Origin: Lachnospiraceae bacterium
Lineage (GTDB): Bacteria; Bacillota; Clostridia; Lachnospirales; Lachnospiraceae
Length of the DNA: 64,000 bases
NCBI GenBank assembly: GCA_016281605.1
Contig: JAEEJA010000027.1
Coordinates: 62,001-126,000, forward strand
Direction of reading: 5' to 3'
Positions 10,050 to 19,035 of the stretch are shown here, one piece after another (the stretch's first letter is position 1; each line of letters opens with the position of its first letter). Under the pieces are notes generated by a model. It searched no databases, had not been told where the DNA came from, and was given only the letters and a program-made list of their open reading frames with translations. A program made the translations under genes and the position numbers.

Positions 10050-10543
10050 TTATATATTTTGAAAATGAATCAAATGAGATATTTGACTTTGATGTAAAAA
10101 AGCTTATAATATCAGTGGTACAAGCCTCAGCAGAGCATGAAATGTGCCCCTTTGATATAGAATTATGTGTCACATTAACCGATAATAATACTATACATAA
10201 GATAAATAAAGAGTACAGAAATATAGATAAACCCACGGATGTTCTTAGTTTTCCCATGGTTGAATATGAGTGTGCTGCTGACTTTTCAAATCTAAATGAT
10301 TACTATGCTGATTACTTTAATCCTGAAAATAATCATTTGATTTTAGGTGATATTATTATTTCGGTTGAGAAAGCAAGATCACAGGCAGAAGAGTATGGAC
10401 ATTCCCTAATAAGGGAAATTGCTTTTTTAACGGCTCACAGTATGCTTCATTTGTTTGGTTATGACCATATGGAAGATGAAGAGAGAATTGAGATGGAAAA
10501 CAGACAAAGAGAAATACTCGATAAACTTAATATAACAAGATAA
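10046..10543 (+). CDS. ybeY: Endoribonuclease YbeY (rRNA maturation factor)
   Basis: A 165-residue metal-dependent RNase involved in 16S rRNA 3'-end maturation and ribosome quality control. The three zinc-ligand histidines are at 131, 135 and 141 (H-S-M-L-H then GYDH). The family segment PTDVLSFPM is near residue 62. The start codon overlaps the stop of phoH by four bases. A short insertion around residues 75-95 (acidic and tyrosine-rich) lengthens it slightly relative to small family members. Confidence 0.95.
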   Translation: MIIYFENESNEIFDFDVKKLIISVVQASAEHEMCPFDIELCVTLTDNNTIHKINKEYRNIDKPTDVLSFPMVEYECAADFSNLNDYYADYFNPENNHLILGDIIISVEKARSQAEEYGHSLIREIAFLTAHSMLHLFGYDHMEDEERIEMENRQREILDKLNITR

Positions 10544-10571
10544 ATAAAAATTTCGAAAGGCATGGATTATT

Positions 10572-12212
10572 ATGGCTTCTAGACATAAAAGCTCCGGTTT
10601 TCTAAAGCAGGGAAGTATACTTGCATTTACCGGGATATTGGTCAGAATTATAGGTATGGTTTACAGAATACCTTTAACAAATATTATAGGCGATGAGGGA
10701 AACGGTATATACTCACCTGCATTCGAGGTATACAGTCTTCTCTTAATACTTTCTTCCAATGCGATGCCCCTTGCTGTTTCAAAACTGGTATCCGCTAAAA
10801 TATCAAAAAGAAAAGTAAAAGATTCAAAAAAAATATTAGAAGCTGCATTTTTTTATGCTTTTATAGCAGGTGGTTTATGTGCTGTGTTGCTCTTTTTTGG
10901 GGCGACCTTTATAGAAAAGACATTTTACTCAAATCTGCATGGTATCAATTTACCTTTTAAAATTCTTGCTCCAACTATATTTGTAGTAGCATTAATGGGT
11001 GTTCTAAGAGGTTTTTTTGAAGGTCACTCTACCATGATACCTACATCACTTTCACAGATTATGGAGCAGATAGTTAATGCAATTGTCAGTGTATATGCTG
11101 CTTATGTGTTTATATATATGCACAGTGCCAGCAATATAGTATCTGCTTACGGAGCGGCCGGTGGTACTATGGGTACTTGTATCGGTGCAGTTTCAGGCTT
11201 TATACTTCTTATCATGCTTTTTGCTTTGTTTTTACCTATATACAAAAACGGATTAAAAAAAGATAAAAGCGTAGAAGTAATATCAAGTAAAACCGCCTTT
11301 AATATGGTGTTTTTTACGATTACTCCGATTATATTAAGTCAAACTGTCTACCAGTTAAGCGGTACTATAGACACGGTTCTTTTCAGTAAATGTATGGCTC
11401 ATAAAAATCTATCCTCATCTACTGTTAAGAAGCTCTTAGGTATATACAGTACTAAGTATAGATTATTGGTAAATGTTCCGATATCCATATCAACAGCACT
11501 TTGCTCTTCTATGATTCCAAGCATGGTAAGAGCATATGTAAATAAGCGTCATGATGATGTGAAATCTACTATTAATCTCGCAGTTAAGTTTAATGCTGTT
11601 ATTGCCATACCTTCAGCTTTTGGACTCTCTATACTATCAAGACCTATACTTAGAGTACTATTCCCGGGATCTGATTATATTATTGGTGGAATGATGCTTA
11701 TAATAGGTACATCATGTATCATATTTTATTCATATTCAACGATAATCAGTGGAGCTCTTCAGGCTATAGACAGAATGAGAGTGCCTATTATAAATGCAAC
11801 TATCTCACTTGTTATACATATTATAATAGTTGTATTTTTACTTATGTTTACACCTCTTAATGGATATGCTCTTGTTATCGGAAATGTTACTTATCCACTT
11901 GTAGTATGCATATTGAATACTTATTCTATCAATAAATACTTAGGATATAAGCAGGAAATATTCAATACATTTATAAAACCTATCATGGTTTCTGTTGTTA
12001 TGTCTTTGATAACATTGTTAATATATTGGATTATTAATAAGATAACACACAGAGAATTAATTGCAGTTGTTATTTCAGCCTTTGTTGCAATTGTTGTATA
12101 TTTTGTTGCGATACTAAATTCAGGCGCCATTAAGGAAAAGGAATTATTAGAATTTCCTTTCGGACTTCGTATATTGAAGTTTACTAAGAAATTAAGAATA
12201 TACAGAAGTTGA
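10572..12212 (+). CDS. MOP-superfamily lipid flippase, SpoVB/MurJ-like
   Basis: A 546-residue polytopic protein with about 14 membrane helices. It belongs to the polysaccharide-transport/SpoVB branch of the MOP flippases, which move undecaprenyl-linked wall precursors or polysaccharide units across the membrane. The opening FLKQGSILAFTGILVRIIGMVYR, followed by NIIGDEGNGIYSPAFEVY, is characteristic of SpoVB-type proteins. GAAAGG precedes the ATG. Its neighbours (UppP-like protein, FtsK, then the mre cluster) fit a wall role. Whether it is the MurJ-equivalent or a sporulation-specific flippase cannot be decided here. Confidence 0.85.
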   Translation: MASRHKSSGFLKQGSILAFTGILVRIIGMVYRIPLTNIIGDEGNGIYSPAFEVYSLLLILSSNAMPLAVSKLVSAKISKRKVKDSKKILEAAFFYAFIAGGLCAVLLFFGATFIEKTFYSNLHGINLPFKILAPTIFVVALMGVLRGFFEGHSTMIPTSLSQIMEQIVNAIVSVYAAYVFIYMHSASNIVSAYGAAGGTMGTCIGAVSGFILLIMLFALFLPIYKNGLKKDKSVEVISSKTAFNMVFFTITPIILSQTVYQLSGTIDTVLFSKCMAHKNLSSSTVKKLLGIYSTKYRLLVNVPISISTALCSSMIPSMVRAYVNKRHDDVKSTINLAVKFNAVIAIPSAFGLSILSRPILRVLFPGSDYIIGGMMLIIGTSCIIFYSYSTIISGALQAIDRMRVPIINATISLVIHIIIVVFLLMFTPLNGYALVIGNVTYPLVVCILNTYSINKYLGYKQEIFNTFIKPIMVSVVMSLITLLIYWIINKITHRELIAVVISAFVAIVVYFVAILNSGAIKEKELLEFPFGLRILKFTKKLRIYRS

Positions 12213-12260
12213 TTTTAGAATTAGGGTACAAAAGATTTAAAAACATAAAGGAGATACTTT

Positions 12261-13055
12261 GTGAGTTATATAAAAGCAATGCTGTTAGGAGTTATTTTTA
12301 GTTCCTCAGAAGGCCTTCTACTTGACGGTAGGGCTCAGTTAAATATTATTAATAAACTATTGGATGTTTCAGAAACTGATTTTTTAAATATATATGTGTT
12401 TTCATGTATAGGTTTTATGTTAGCATCAGCATTTGCAACACAATATGAATTCGTAAGATTAATCAGAGGTTTTAAATGTTTATTTAATGATAATAAAAAA
12501 GACCGAGCTTATAAGGGCTTTTTTATAAGTGTTTTAATGTCAGTTGTTATAGGAATTATTCTTACAATTGCCGTGCTTTTTTTTGTGAATCCTGTATTTG
12601 ACAATTCTTTATTTTATGGACTTGGATTACTTATAAACACTTTTGTGCTTTTCATAATTTGTATCATTAATAAAGGTAATATAAAGTATGAAAATTTGAA
12701 TATCAAAAGAGGTTTTCTCATAGGCCTTTGTATAGGAATTTCAGCTGTTCCCGGAGTTTCTTTGATACTTATGTGTATGGCGCTTCTTTTAATATTTGAT
12801 ACTGATAATGAGATTGCATACAGGTATTCTTTAATAGTAAATTTTTTTGTTCTTATCTGTATGATTATAAATATATATGCAGGTTTAAATATTAAATTTG
12901 TTATAAATATCCAGAATATAATTTGCTTAATAATTTCATTTATAACCGGATTTTTTATCATTGCAATAGGACTTAGAGTGATTAAATCAAAATTCAAGTT
13001 TTTATTGCCAATATATACTTTGATAACAGGTATAGCTTTAGTTTTATTAAATTGA
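12261..13055 (+). CDS. UppP/BacA-like membrane protein lacking catalytic motifs
   Basis: A 264-residue protein with about eight membrane helices whose layout follows undecaprenyl-diphosphatase (UppP/BacA). Glu17 and the following LLDVSETDF segment align with the N-terminal signature. RGFLIGLCIGISAVPGVS aligns with the second signature near residues 150-167. In UppP the motifs are (E/Q)xxxE and PGxSRSxxT; here the second Glu is Leu21, and after P164-G-V-S167 the Arg-Ser is Leu-Ile. I infer a diverged paralogue that probably cannot hydrolyse C55-PP. The GTG start has AAAGGAGA upstream. It lies between a wall-lipid flippase gene and ftsK. Confidence 0.55.
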   Translation: MSYIKAMLLGVIFSSSEGLLLDGRAQLNIINKLLDVSETDFLNIYVFSCIGFMLASAFATQYEFVRLIRGFKCLFNDNKKDRAYKGFFISVLMSVVIGIILTIAVLFFVNPVFDNSLFYGLGLLINTFVLFIICIINKGNIKYENLNIKRGFLIGLCIGISAVPGVSLILMCMALLLIFDTDNEIAYRYSLIVNFFVLICMIINIYAGLNIKFVINIQNIICLIISFITGFFIIAIGLRVIKSKFKFLLPIYTLITGIALVLLN

Positions 13056-13074
13056 TAATAATGGAGATTTTTTA

Positions 13075-15993
13075 ATGACAGCTAAAAGTAATAATAAAAG
13101 AAAATCATCAAATAAAAAAAGTAATAGCAGTAACTCTTCTAAAACAACTAAAAGAACTGCATCAAGAAGCACTTCAGCCAAGAGTTCTACTACTAATAAA
13201 AGTAAAAATAAACAAAGCAAACTTGAAAACAGAAACAGAGCTAGTAAAGAGCTTGATAAATATAATGACAATAAGAAGTTTAATCGTAGTGTAATTCTTA
13301 TAGTTCTAATTGTTTTTGTTGCATTTTTGTATCTTTCCTATCTTGGTCTTTGCGGAAGTGCAGGTATAGTATTTACAGGTCTTATGTTTGGTATATTTGG
13401 CTGGACAGCATATCTAATACCTTTAGTATCTGTAATATTATACTTTTTTATACTTGAAAAGGGTAAAGATCCTAATGTTAAAAGATGGATAATCAGTATC
13501 ATATTATTCTTTATTTTTTTGAAGTGTTTTTTACAGGTAATAACCGGTTCTGCTTCACTTTATGATTATTATTCTATGAATAAAGGTCAGCACACAGGTT
13601 TCTTCTCTGCTTTATATAATTCTTTTGAAGATATATATGATATGGGCAGATTTAACGGTGGTGTAATCTGTAAAGCATTAGTTGATGCTTTTTCACATAT
13701 TTTGGGCATTATAGGAAGCGCATTTTTGTGTTTTGCTTGTATGGTAATAACTATATTTGTGGGATTCGGAAAAGAGTTTTTAGTTTACTTGAGAGAAAAA
13801 AATGAATACGAACAGGAAATGCTTCGTATGGAAAATGAAATAAATAATGATGATGAGGTTCCTGATTATAAAAAGCCTGATTACTCTTTAGTTGACATAA
13901 AAAAGAAGCAAAAAAGAAAAGTTACCGATAACAATAATAAAGATAACAGAAAGCCTTTCAGATATATAACAATTGATAAAACTTCAACCGAAAATGAAAA
14001 TGAAATAAAAGAAGTAGCTTCTTCTGAAACCAATAAAACAAACGAATCCAAAGAACCTGTATTTGAACATGAATTGAACGAAAAGTTCGGTAAAAATAAT
14101 AAAGATAATAAAGAAAATAACAATAATAACGAAAAAAAGGTTTATGGTTTTGAAATACATGACAGTAATGTAAAGAAGGCAGATGACAAACAATCAAAAA
14201 ATCCGGATAATGATGAAAAATCATTACCTGATGCAGATAAAGGTGTGGCCTCTTCTTCTGATAATCCTGTTAAAAAAGCAAGTAATAAAGCTACCCCAAA
14301 AAGGAAAAAGAAGGAAGTAAAGAGTGAAAAAAGTGATGATGAAATCAAAGCTTTTGAGGAGAATCTAAATAAATCCAGCGAAGAACTTGGTAAGAGTGTA
14401 GAGTATGTCTATCCAAATACTGATTTGCTTGACGAGATTCCGGTTGCAAAGAACACAGGTAATAATACTGAGATTCAGGAGATGGCAATTAAGCTTGAAG
14501 AAACGCTTAACAGCTTTGGAGTTAATGCTGTTGTTGAAAATGTAACAGTAGGTCCTGCTGTAACAAGATTTGAAGTAAAGCCTGAAACCGGTGTTAAGGT
14601 AAGCCGTATCACATCCCTAACAGATGATATAAAGCTCAGTCTGGCTGTAAAAAACATCAGAATAGAAGCTCCTATTCCCGGAAAATCAGCTGTAGGTATA
14701 GAGGTTCCTAATAAAAAATCTAACATGGTAACCTTCCGTGAGCTAATAGAAAACGATGAATTCAAAAATGCAAAAAAAGGACTTGTATTTGCTGTAGGTA
14801 AAGATATATACGGTAAAATCGTAATAGGAGATATCTCTAAGATGCCTCATTTACTTATTGCCGGTGCTACAGGTTCCGGAAAATCAGTATGTATCAATAC
14901 TCTTATAGTAAGTCTCCTGTATAAGTACAGTCCTGATGAATTAAAGCTTATTATGATTGATCCAAAGGTTGTTGAACTTTCAATCTATAATGGTATACCT
15001 CATCTTTTCTGTCCTGTAGTAACAGATGCCAAGGAAGCAGCTGCGGCCCTTAACTGGGGAGTTGCAGAGATGATGAAGCGATATAATAAGTTTAAAGAGC
15101 TTGGAGTCAGAAATATACAAGGTTATAATGATAAAGTAAAAAAAGAACCTAAGGCAGTCGAAGCCGGTTATGAGCCTATGCCTTCACTGGTAATAATTGT
15201 TGATGAGTTTGCAGATCTCATGATGGTTGCTTCGAAAGAAGTAGAGGATGCTGTATGCCGTATAGCACAGCTTGCGAGAGCTGCCGGAATCCACCTTATA
15301 CTTGCTACACAAAGACCTTCGGTTAATGTAATTACAGGTGTTATTAAGGCAAATATTCCTTCTAGAATAGCATTTTCAACCTCTTCAGCCATAGATTCAA
15401 GAACTATACTCGACATGGCAGGTGCCGAAAGACTCTTAGGTCACGGTGATATGTTATACTTCCCGGCAGGAGCATCTGAACCAAGCAGATTACAAGGAAG
15501 CTTTCTAAGTGATGAAGAGATAGAACGCTTAACCGGATTTTTAAAGGATAATAATAATGAGCCCGTATATGATAAAACCGTTACAATGGTTGCAAATGCT
15601 CCTCAAAGTGATTCTTCCGATTCTCAAGAAGATGATAGAGATGAATATTTTGAAAGCTGTGCAAGATTTGTTATAGAAAGTGAGAGAGCATCTGCGGGAC
15701 AGCTTCAAAGAAAGTTTAAGATTGGATTTAACAGAGCCGGTCGTATACTCGATCAGATGTGCGAAGCCGGTATAGTCGGACCTGCAGAAGGTACTAAACC
15801 AAGAGCTGTCTTAGTTACCATGGAAGAGCTGGATTTAATGCTTGGTAATATTTCTGATTCTGATGATACTGTTGATGAAGAGATAGATGATGATATGTCT
15901 GAGTCAGATATCAATAAGGATGACAACAATGAAGAGATTGATTTAGGAAATGATATAGATTTTGATGAAATTTCCGAAATAATAGAAGAATAA
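13075..15993 (+). CDS. ftsK: DNA translocase FtsK/SpoIIIE
   Basis: A 972-residue septal DNA pump that clears chromosomes from the division site. Residues 1-65 form a low-complexity Lys/Ser/Asn-rich cytoplasmic head. Four membrane helices follow (about 70-225), then a long acidic, Asn/Lys-rich linker (about 240-440). The RecA-like motor has Walker A at 597-604 (GATGSGKS) and Walker B near LVIIVDEFADL. A winged-helix gamma domain (RKFKIGFNRAGRILDQM, about 870-920) reads KOPS/SRS-type sequences. An acidic tail ends the protein. The unusually hydrophilic head makes it longer than B. subtilis SpoIIIE. Confidence 0.95.
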   Translation: MTAKSNNKRKSSNKKSNSSNSSKTTKRTASRSTSAKSSTTNKSKNKQSKLENRNRASKELDKYNDNKKFNRSVILIVLIVFVAFLYLSYLGLCGSAGIVFTGLMFGIFGWTAYLIPLVSVILYFFILEKGKDPNVKRWIISIILFFIFLKCFLQVITGSASLYDYYSMNKGQHTGFFSALYNSFEDIYDMGRFNGGVICKALVDAFSHILGIIGSAFLCFACMVITIFVGFGKEFLVYLREKNEYEQEMLRMENEINNDDEVPDYKKPDYSLVDIKKKQKRKVTDNNNKDNRKPFRYITIDKTSTENENEIKEVASSETNKTNESKEPVFEHELNEKFGKNNKDNKENNNNNEKKVYGFEIHDSNVKKADDKQSKNPDNDEKSLPDADKGVASSSDNPVKKASNKATPKRKKKEVKSEKSDDEIKAFEENLNKSSEELGKSVEYVYPNTDLLDEIPVAKNTGNNTEIQEMAIKLEETLNSFGVNAVVENVTVGPAVTRFEVKPETGVKVSRITSLTDDIKLSLAVKNIRIEAPIPGKSAVGIEVPNKKSNMVTFRELIENDEFKNAKKGLVFAVGKDIYGKIVIGDISKMPHLLIAGATGSGKSVCINTLIVSLLYKYSPDELKLIMIDPKVVELSIYNGIPHLFCPVVTDAKEAAAALNWGVAEMMKRYNKFKELGVRNIQGYNDKVKKEPKAVEAGYEPMPSLVIIVDEFADLMMVASKEVEDAVCRIAQLARAAGIHLILATQRPSVNVITGVIKANIPSRIAFSTSSAIDSRTILDMAGAERLLGHGDMLYFPAGASEPSRLQGSFLSDEEIERLTGFLKDNNNEPVYDKTVTMVANAPQSDSSDSQEDDRDEYFESCARFVIESERASAGQLQRKFKIGFNRAGRILDQMCEAGIVGPAEGTKPRAVLVTMEELDLMLGNISDSDDTVDEEIDDDMSESDINKDDNNEEIDLGNDIDFDEISEIIEE

Positions 15994-16003
15994 GGTGTTT
16001 TTA

Positions 16004-16942
16004 ATGAGGGGTTTGATTATTTATAATACATTTTTATTCACAGAGAAATTCAGTGAACAGGTAAATATGTTACAAGAAAGTGCATCTAAGTTCGATACAG
16101 AGCTTGATGCACTTGATAATTCCGGTATTAATGTTTCTTTAACCTCAAATGGATTTGTAGTTAATGATGATAAACTTAAGTCTTATGATTTTTTCATGTT
16201 TTGGGATAAAGATATAAAGCTATTTTACGCACTTGAAACATATGCAAAGAAACATAATATCCTATGCTTTAATTCTTCAGAATCTATACTTACCTGTGAT
16301 GATAAATCAAAAACCGCTTTAAGAATAGCTGAGTGGAATGAAAAAGCTCAGGATTATGAAAAAATAAATATTCCGGAAACTATTATTATCCCTATGACAT
16401 ATGATAATATAGGTTATAATAATTTTAGTTTTATTAAGAATATAAGCAAAAAACTATCATATCCACTTGTATTAAAAGAAAGCTTCGGTTCTTTTGGAGC
16501 CGGTGTTTATCTCATAAATAATGATGATGAGTTTGAAGAAAGGCTAAAAAAAATCGGTGGAAAGAGTTGTATAGCCCAAAAGTTTGTAAAAACCTCATTT
16601 GGTAGAGACATAAGACTTCAGGTAGTAGGAGACAAGGTTGTTGCTTCCATGCTACGTATTTCTCAAAATAATGATTTTAGAGCTAACGTGACTAACGGTG
16701 GAAAAGCTTATAAGTACGAACCAACCGAAAATGAGATAAAACTCGCTCTCAATGCCTGTAAGGCACTTAATCTTCAAATAGCCGGTGTAGATTTAATGTT
16801 CTCACAAGAAGGTAAGGAAGCAGATATACTTTGTGAAATAAATGCTAATGCTCATTTCAAGGTTATAAGTGATATATCCGGAATCAATGTATCTGATAAA
16901 ATAATACAATATATCATAAATACAGTAAATGAGAATAAATAA
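16004..16942 (+). CDS. RimK-like ATP-grasp ligase
   Basis: A 312-residue ATP-grasp enzyme of the RimK-like group, which join an amino acid or other amine to a carboxylate with ATP. An N-terminal pre-ATP-grasp domain spans about 1-110. The ATP-binding region starts at YPLVLKESFGSFGAGVYL, and QVVGDKVVASMLR and the metal-binding end LCEINANAHF follow. The substrate is unknown. The ATG at 16004 is chosen over a GTG at 15995 because AAGGTG (15992-15997) serves it and overlaps the GTG. A second, diverged RimK-like gene lies at 45,993-46,889 beside two cotH genes. Confidence 0.8.
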   Translation: MRGLIIYNTFLFTEKFSEQVNMLQESASKFDTELDALDNSGINVSLTSNGFVVNDDKLKSYDFFMFWDKDIKLFYALETYAKKHNILCFNSSESILTCDDKSKTALRIAEWNEKAQDYEKINIPETIIIPMTYDNIGYNNFSFIKNISKKLSYPLVLKESFGSFGAGVYLINNDDEFEERLKKIGGKSCIAQKFVKTSFGRDIRLQVVGDKVVASMLRISQNNDFRANVTNGGKAYKYEPTENEIKLALNACKALNLQIAGVDLMFSQEGKEADILCEINANAHFKVISDISGINVSDKIIQYIINTVNENK

Positions 16943-16970
16943 TATTTAAGATTTAAAAAGGTTAAAAGAA

Positions 16971-18239
16971 ATGATAAAGGAAATATATATGCAGGAAGGT
17001 ATAAGTGAAAGAGTAGTAAATCTTATACTGGAAGAAGAAAAAAAATTAGATAAAAGATTTAAAAAAATAGATGAAACATGTGAATACAATCAATTAAAAG
17101 TTTTAAATTCCATGAGACACTTAGGAGTAAGTCAGGAATGCATGAATTCATCTACAGGTTACGGGTATGATGATTATGGAAGAGAAACACTTGAAAAGCT
17201 TTATGCTGATGTTTTCGAAACCGAAGCTGCCTTAGTTCGTCCTTCCATAACTTGTGGTACTCATGCTTTAACTGTTGCTCTTTCTGCTGTTTTGCGTCCC
17301 GGAGATGAGCTTCTGTGCCCGGCAGGAAGACCTTATGATACTCTTGAAGGTGTTATTGGTATAAAGGCTGATAATCCTCCCGGTTCGCTAAAAGAGTTTG
17401 GAATCACCTATAAGGAAGTACTCCTTAAGGATAACCAATTTGATTATGATTCTATAAAGGCAAGCATAAATGAACGTACCAGATTAGTTGAAATACAGCG
17501 TTCCAAAGGATATGACACAAGACCTTCATACTCTGTGGAGCAGATAGAGGAGCTTATCACTTTTATAAGAAGCATAAAAAATGATGTTATCATAATGGTT
17601 GATAATTGTTATGGTGAATTTGTTTGCAAGGATGAACCATCTAAAGCAGGAGCAGACTTACTTGTTGGTTCTCTTATAAAAAATCCGGGTGGAGGACTTG
17701 CTCCTATTGGTGGATACATAGCAGGAAGAGAAGATCTTATAGAGCTTTGTGCCAACCGTCTTACAGCTCCGGGTCTAGGTAGAGAAGTGGGTGCTACAAT
17801 AGGTTTAAACAGATCCCTGTTTCAAGGTTTTTTCATGGCTCCTAAGGTTACTGCAGGTGCACTCAAATCTGCAATACTTGCATCTTCAGTCTATGAAAGA
17901 CTGGGTTATGAGGTTATTCCTTCTGCACAAAGCGAAAGATATGACATTATACAAGCTGTTAATCTGGGAAAAGCTGAAAAGCTTGTTGCATTTTGTGAAG
18001 GAATACAAGCAGGTTCACCTGTTGACTCTCATGTACGTCCTGAACCTTACCCTATGCCTGGGTATCACAGTGATGTCATAATGGCTGCAGGGGCATTTAT
18101 TCAAGGCTCATCCATAGAGCTTTCAGCTGACGGTCCTTTAGAAGAGCCGTATGCAGTGTACTTCCAGGGTGGACTTACTTACGAAAGTGCTAAGTTTGCA
18201 ATCGCTCTTTCTGTAGAAAAGGTACTCTCCGTTAGTTAA
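16971..18239 (+). CDS. PLP-dependent lyase, methionine-gamma-lyase/aluminium-resistance family
   Basis: A 422-residue fold-type I PLP enzyme of the family annotated as aluminium resistance protein or cystathionine/methionine gamma-lyase-like. Visible signatures are YGYDDYGRETLEKLYADVF, the cofactor-binding RPSITCGTHAL, and the Schiff-base lysine at K237 in GSLIKNPGGGLAP. It probably acts on a sulfur amino acid, but the true substrate is not established. AAAAAGG nine bases upstream supports the ATG at 16971. In many Firmicutes this gene travels with miaA; here miaA lies about 29 kb away. Confidence 0.85.
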   Translation: MIKEIYMQEGISERVVNLILEEEKKLDKRFKKIDETCEYNQLKVLNSMRHLGVSQECMNSSTGYGYDDYGRETLEKLYADVFETEAALVRPSITCGTHALTVALSAVLRPGDELLCPAGRPYDTLEGVIGIKADNPPGSLKEFGITYKEVLLKDNQFDYDSIKASINERTRLVEIQRSKGYDTRPSYSVEQIEELITFIRSIKNDVIIMVDNCYGEFVCKDEPSKAGADLLVGSLIKNPGGGLAPIGGYIAGREDLIELCANRLTAPGLGREVGATIGLNRSLFQGFFMAPKVTAGALKSAILASSVYERLGYEVIPSAQSERYDIIQAVNLGKAEKLVAFCEGIQAGSPVDSHVRPEPYPMPGYHSDVIMAAGAFIQGSSIELSADGPLEEPYAVYFQGGLTYESAKFAIALSVEKVLSVS

Positions 18240-18242
18240 TAC

Positions 18243-18271
18243 TTGTTATTAGATAATAAATATGTTACTAT
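18243..18271 (+). promoter_or_regulatory. Possible radC promoter
   Basis: TTGTTA (18243-18248) and TACTAT (18266-18271) lie 17 bases apart in the short gap before radC. The -10 match is only moderate, so this is tentative. Confidence 0.3.
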
Positions 18272-18318
18272 AAAAAATCGGGAATAAGCTTTTTCATCGT
18301 ATGATGAAAGGTGGCTTT

Positions 18319-19014
18319 ATGAATAAAAAAACTATCAGGCAGTTGCCTGAAGCATCGCGTCCCTATGAAAAATGCAAATTATACGGTGCACAAGTATTGA
18401 GTGATTCGGAATTACTTGCATGCTTTATAAGGACCGGAACCAGCAAAAAGAATTGTACTGATGTTGCATATGAACTTTTGAAAAGTCTTCCGGGGTCTAA
18501 CTTAGCGGGTATACTTCATTGTGACCCTCATGAACTAACTCAGATTGATGGTATAGGTGAGGTTAAAGCCTTACAGTTTGAGTGTATGGGTGAACTTTGT
18601 AAGAGGATTATAAAAACCGATATTTCATCCAATAATAAGGTTTTTACAACTCCGGATTCTATTGCACATTATTACATGAATGAACTAAGACAAAAAAACA
18701 CTGAGTACGTTATGATCATGCTCCTTGATAATAAAAATGCAATTATACGTGATATCGAACTTTCTCACGGTACATTCAATGCATCTATATTATCCCCTGC
18801 TGATGTGTTTCATCACGCTATCAGGTACAGGGCTTCATCTGTGGTTGTGGTTCATAATCATCCATCCGGAAATCCAACTCCCAGTACAGAGGACTTAGAT
18901 ATAACTACTAAGCTTATAGAAACTTCTAAGCTTGTGGGTATAAGCTTTCTTGATCATATAATAATCGGTGACAACAAATATTGTAGTATAAAACAGTTAG
19001 GATATATATTCTGA
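18319..19014 (+). CDS. radC: RadC family JAB/MPN domain protein
   Basis: A 231-residue RadC protein. An N-terminal helix-hairpin-helix-like region (about 1-100) is followed by an MPN/JAMM metal-binding domain. The JAMM motif is visible as H-N-H-P-S-G with the downstream Ser and Asp (PSTEDLD). The cellular role of the family is unresolved despite its historical DNA-repair label. The ATG at 18319 is preferred over the ATGs at 18301 and 18304, because AAAGGTGG (18307-18314) fits it and the family start (ROLP-like IRQLPEASRP) then falls at the expected place. It directly precedes mreB, a common arrangement. Confidence 0.9.
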   Translation: MNKKTIRQLPEASRPYEKCKLYGAQVLSDSELLACFIRTGTSKKNCTDVAYELLKSLPGSNLAGILHCDPHELTQIDGIGEVKALQFECMGELCKRIIKTDISSNNKVFTTPDSIAHYYMNELRQKNTEYVMIMLLDNKNAIIRDIELSHGTFNASILSPADVFHHAIRYRASSVVVVHNHPSGNPTPSTEDLDITTKLIETSKLVGISFLDHIIIGDNKYCSIKQLGYIF

Positions 19015-19035
19015 TAAAATGGGAGGATTATCAAA

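Noticed and set aside
13047..13271. Minus-strand frame rich in Leu opposite the start of ftsK
   Set aside because: It is the reverse reading of a Lys/Ser/Asn low-complexity coding stretch and has no ribosome binding site or promoter.
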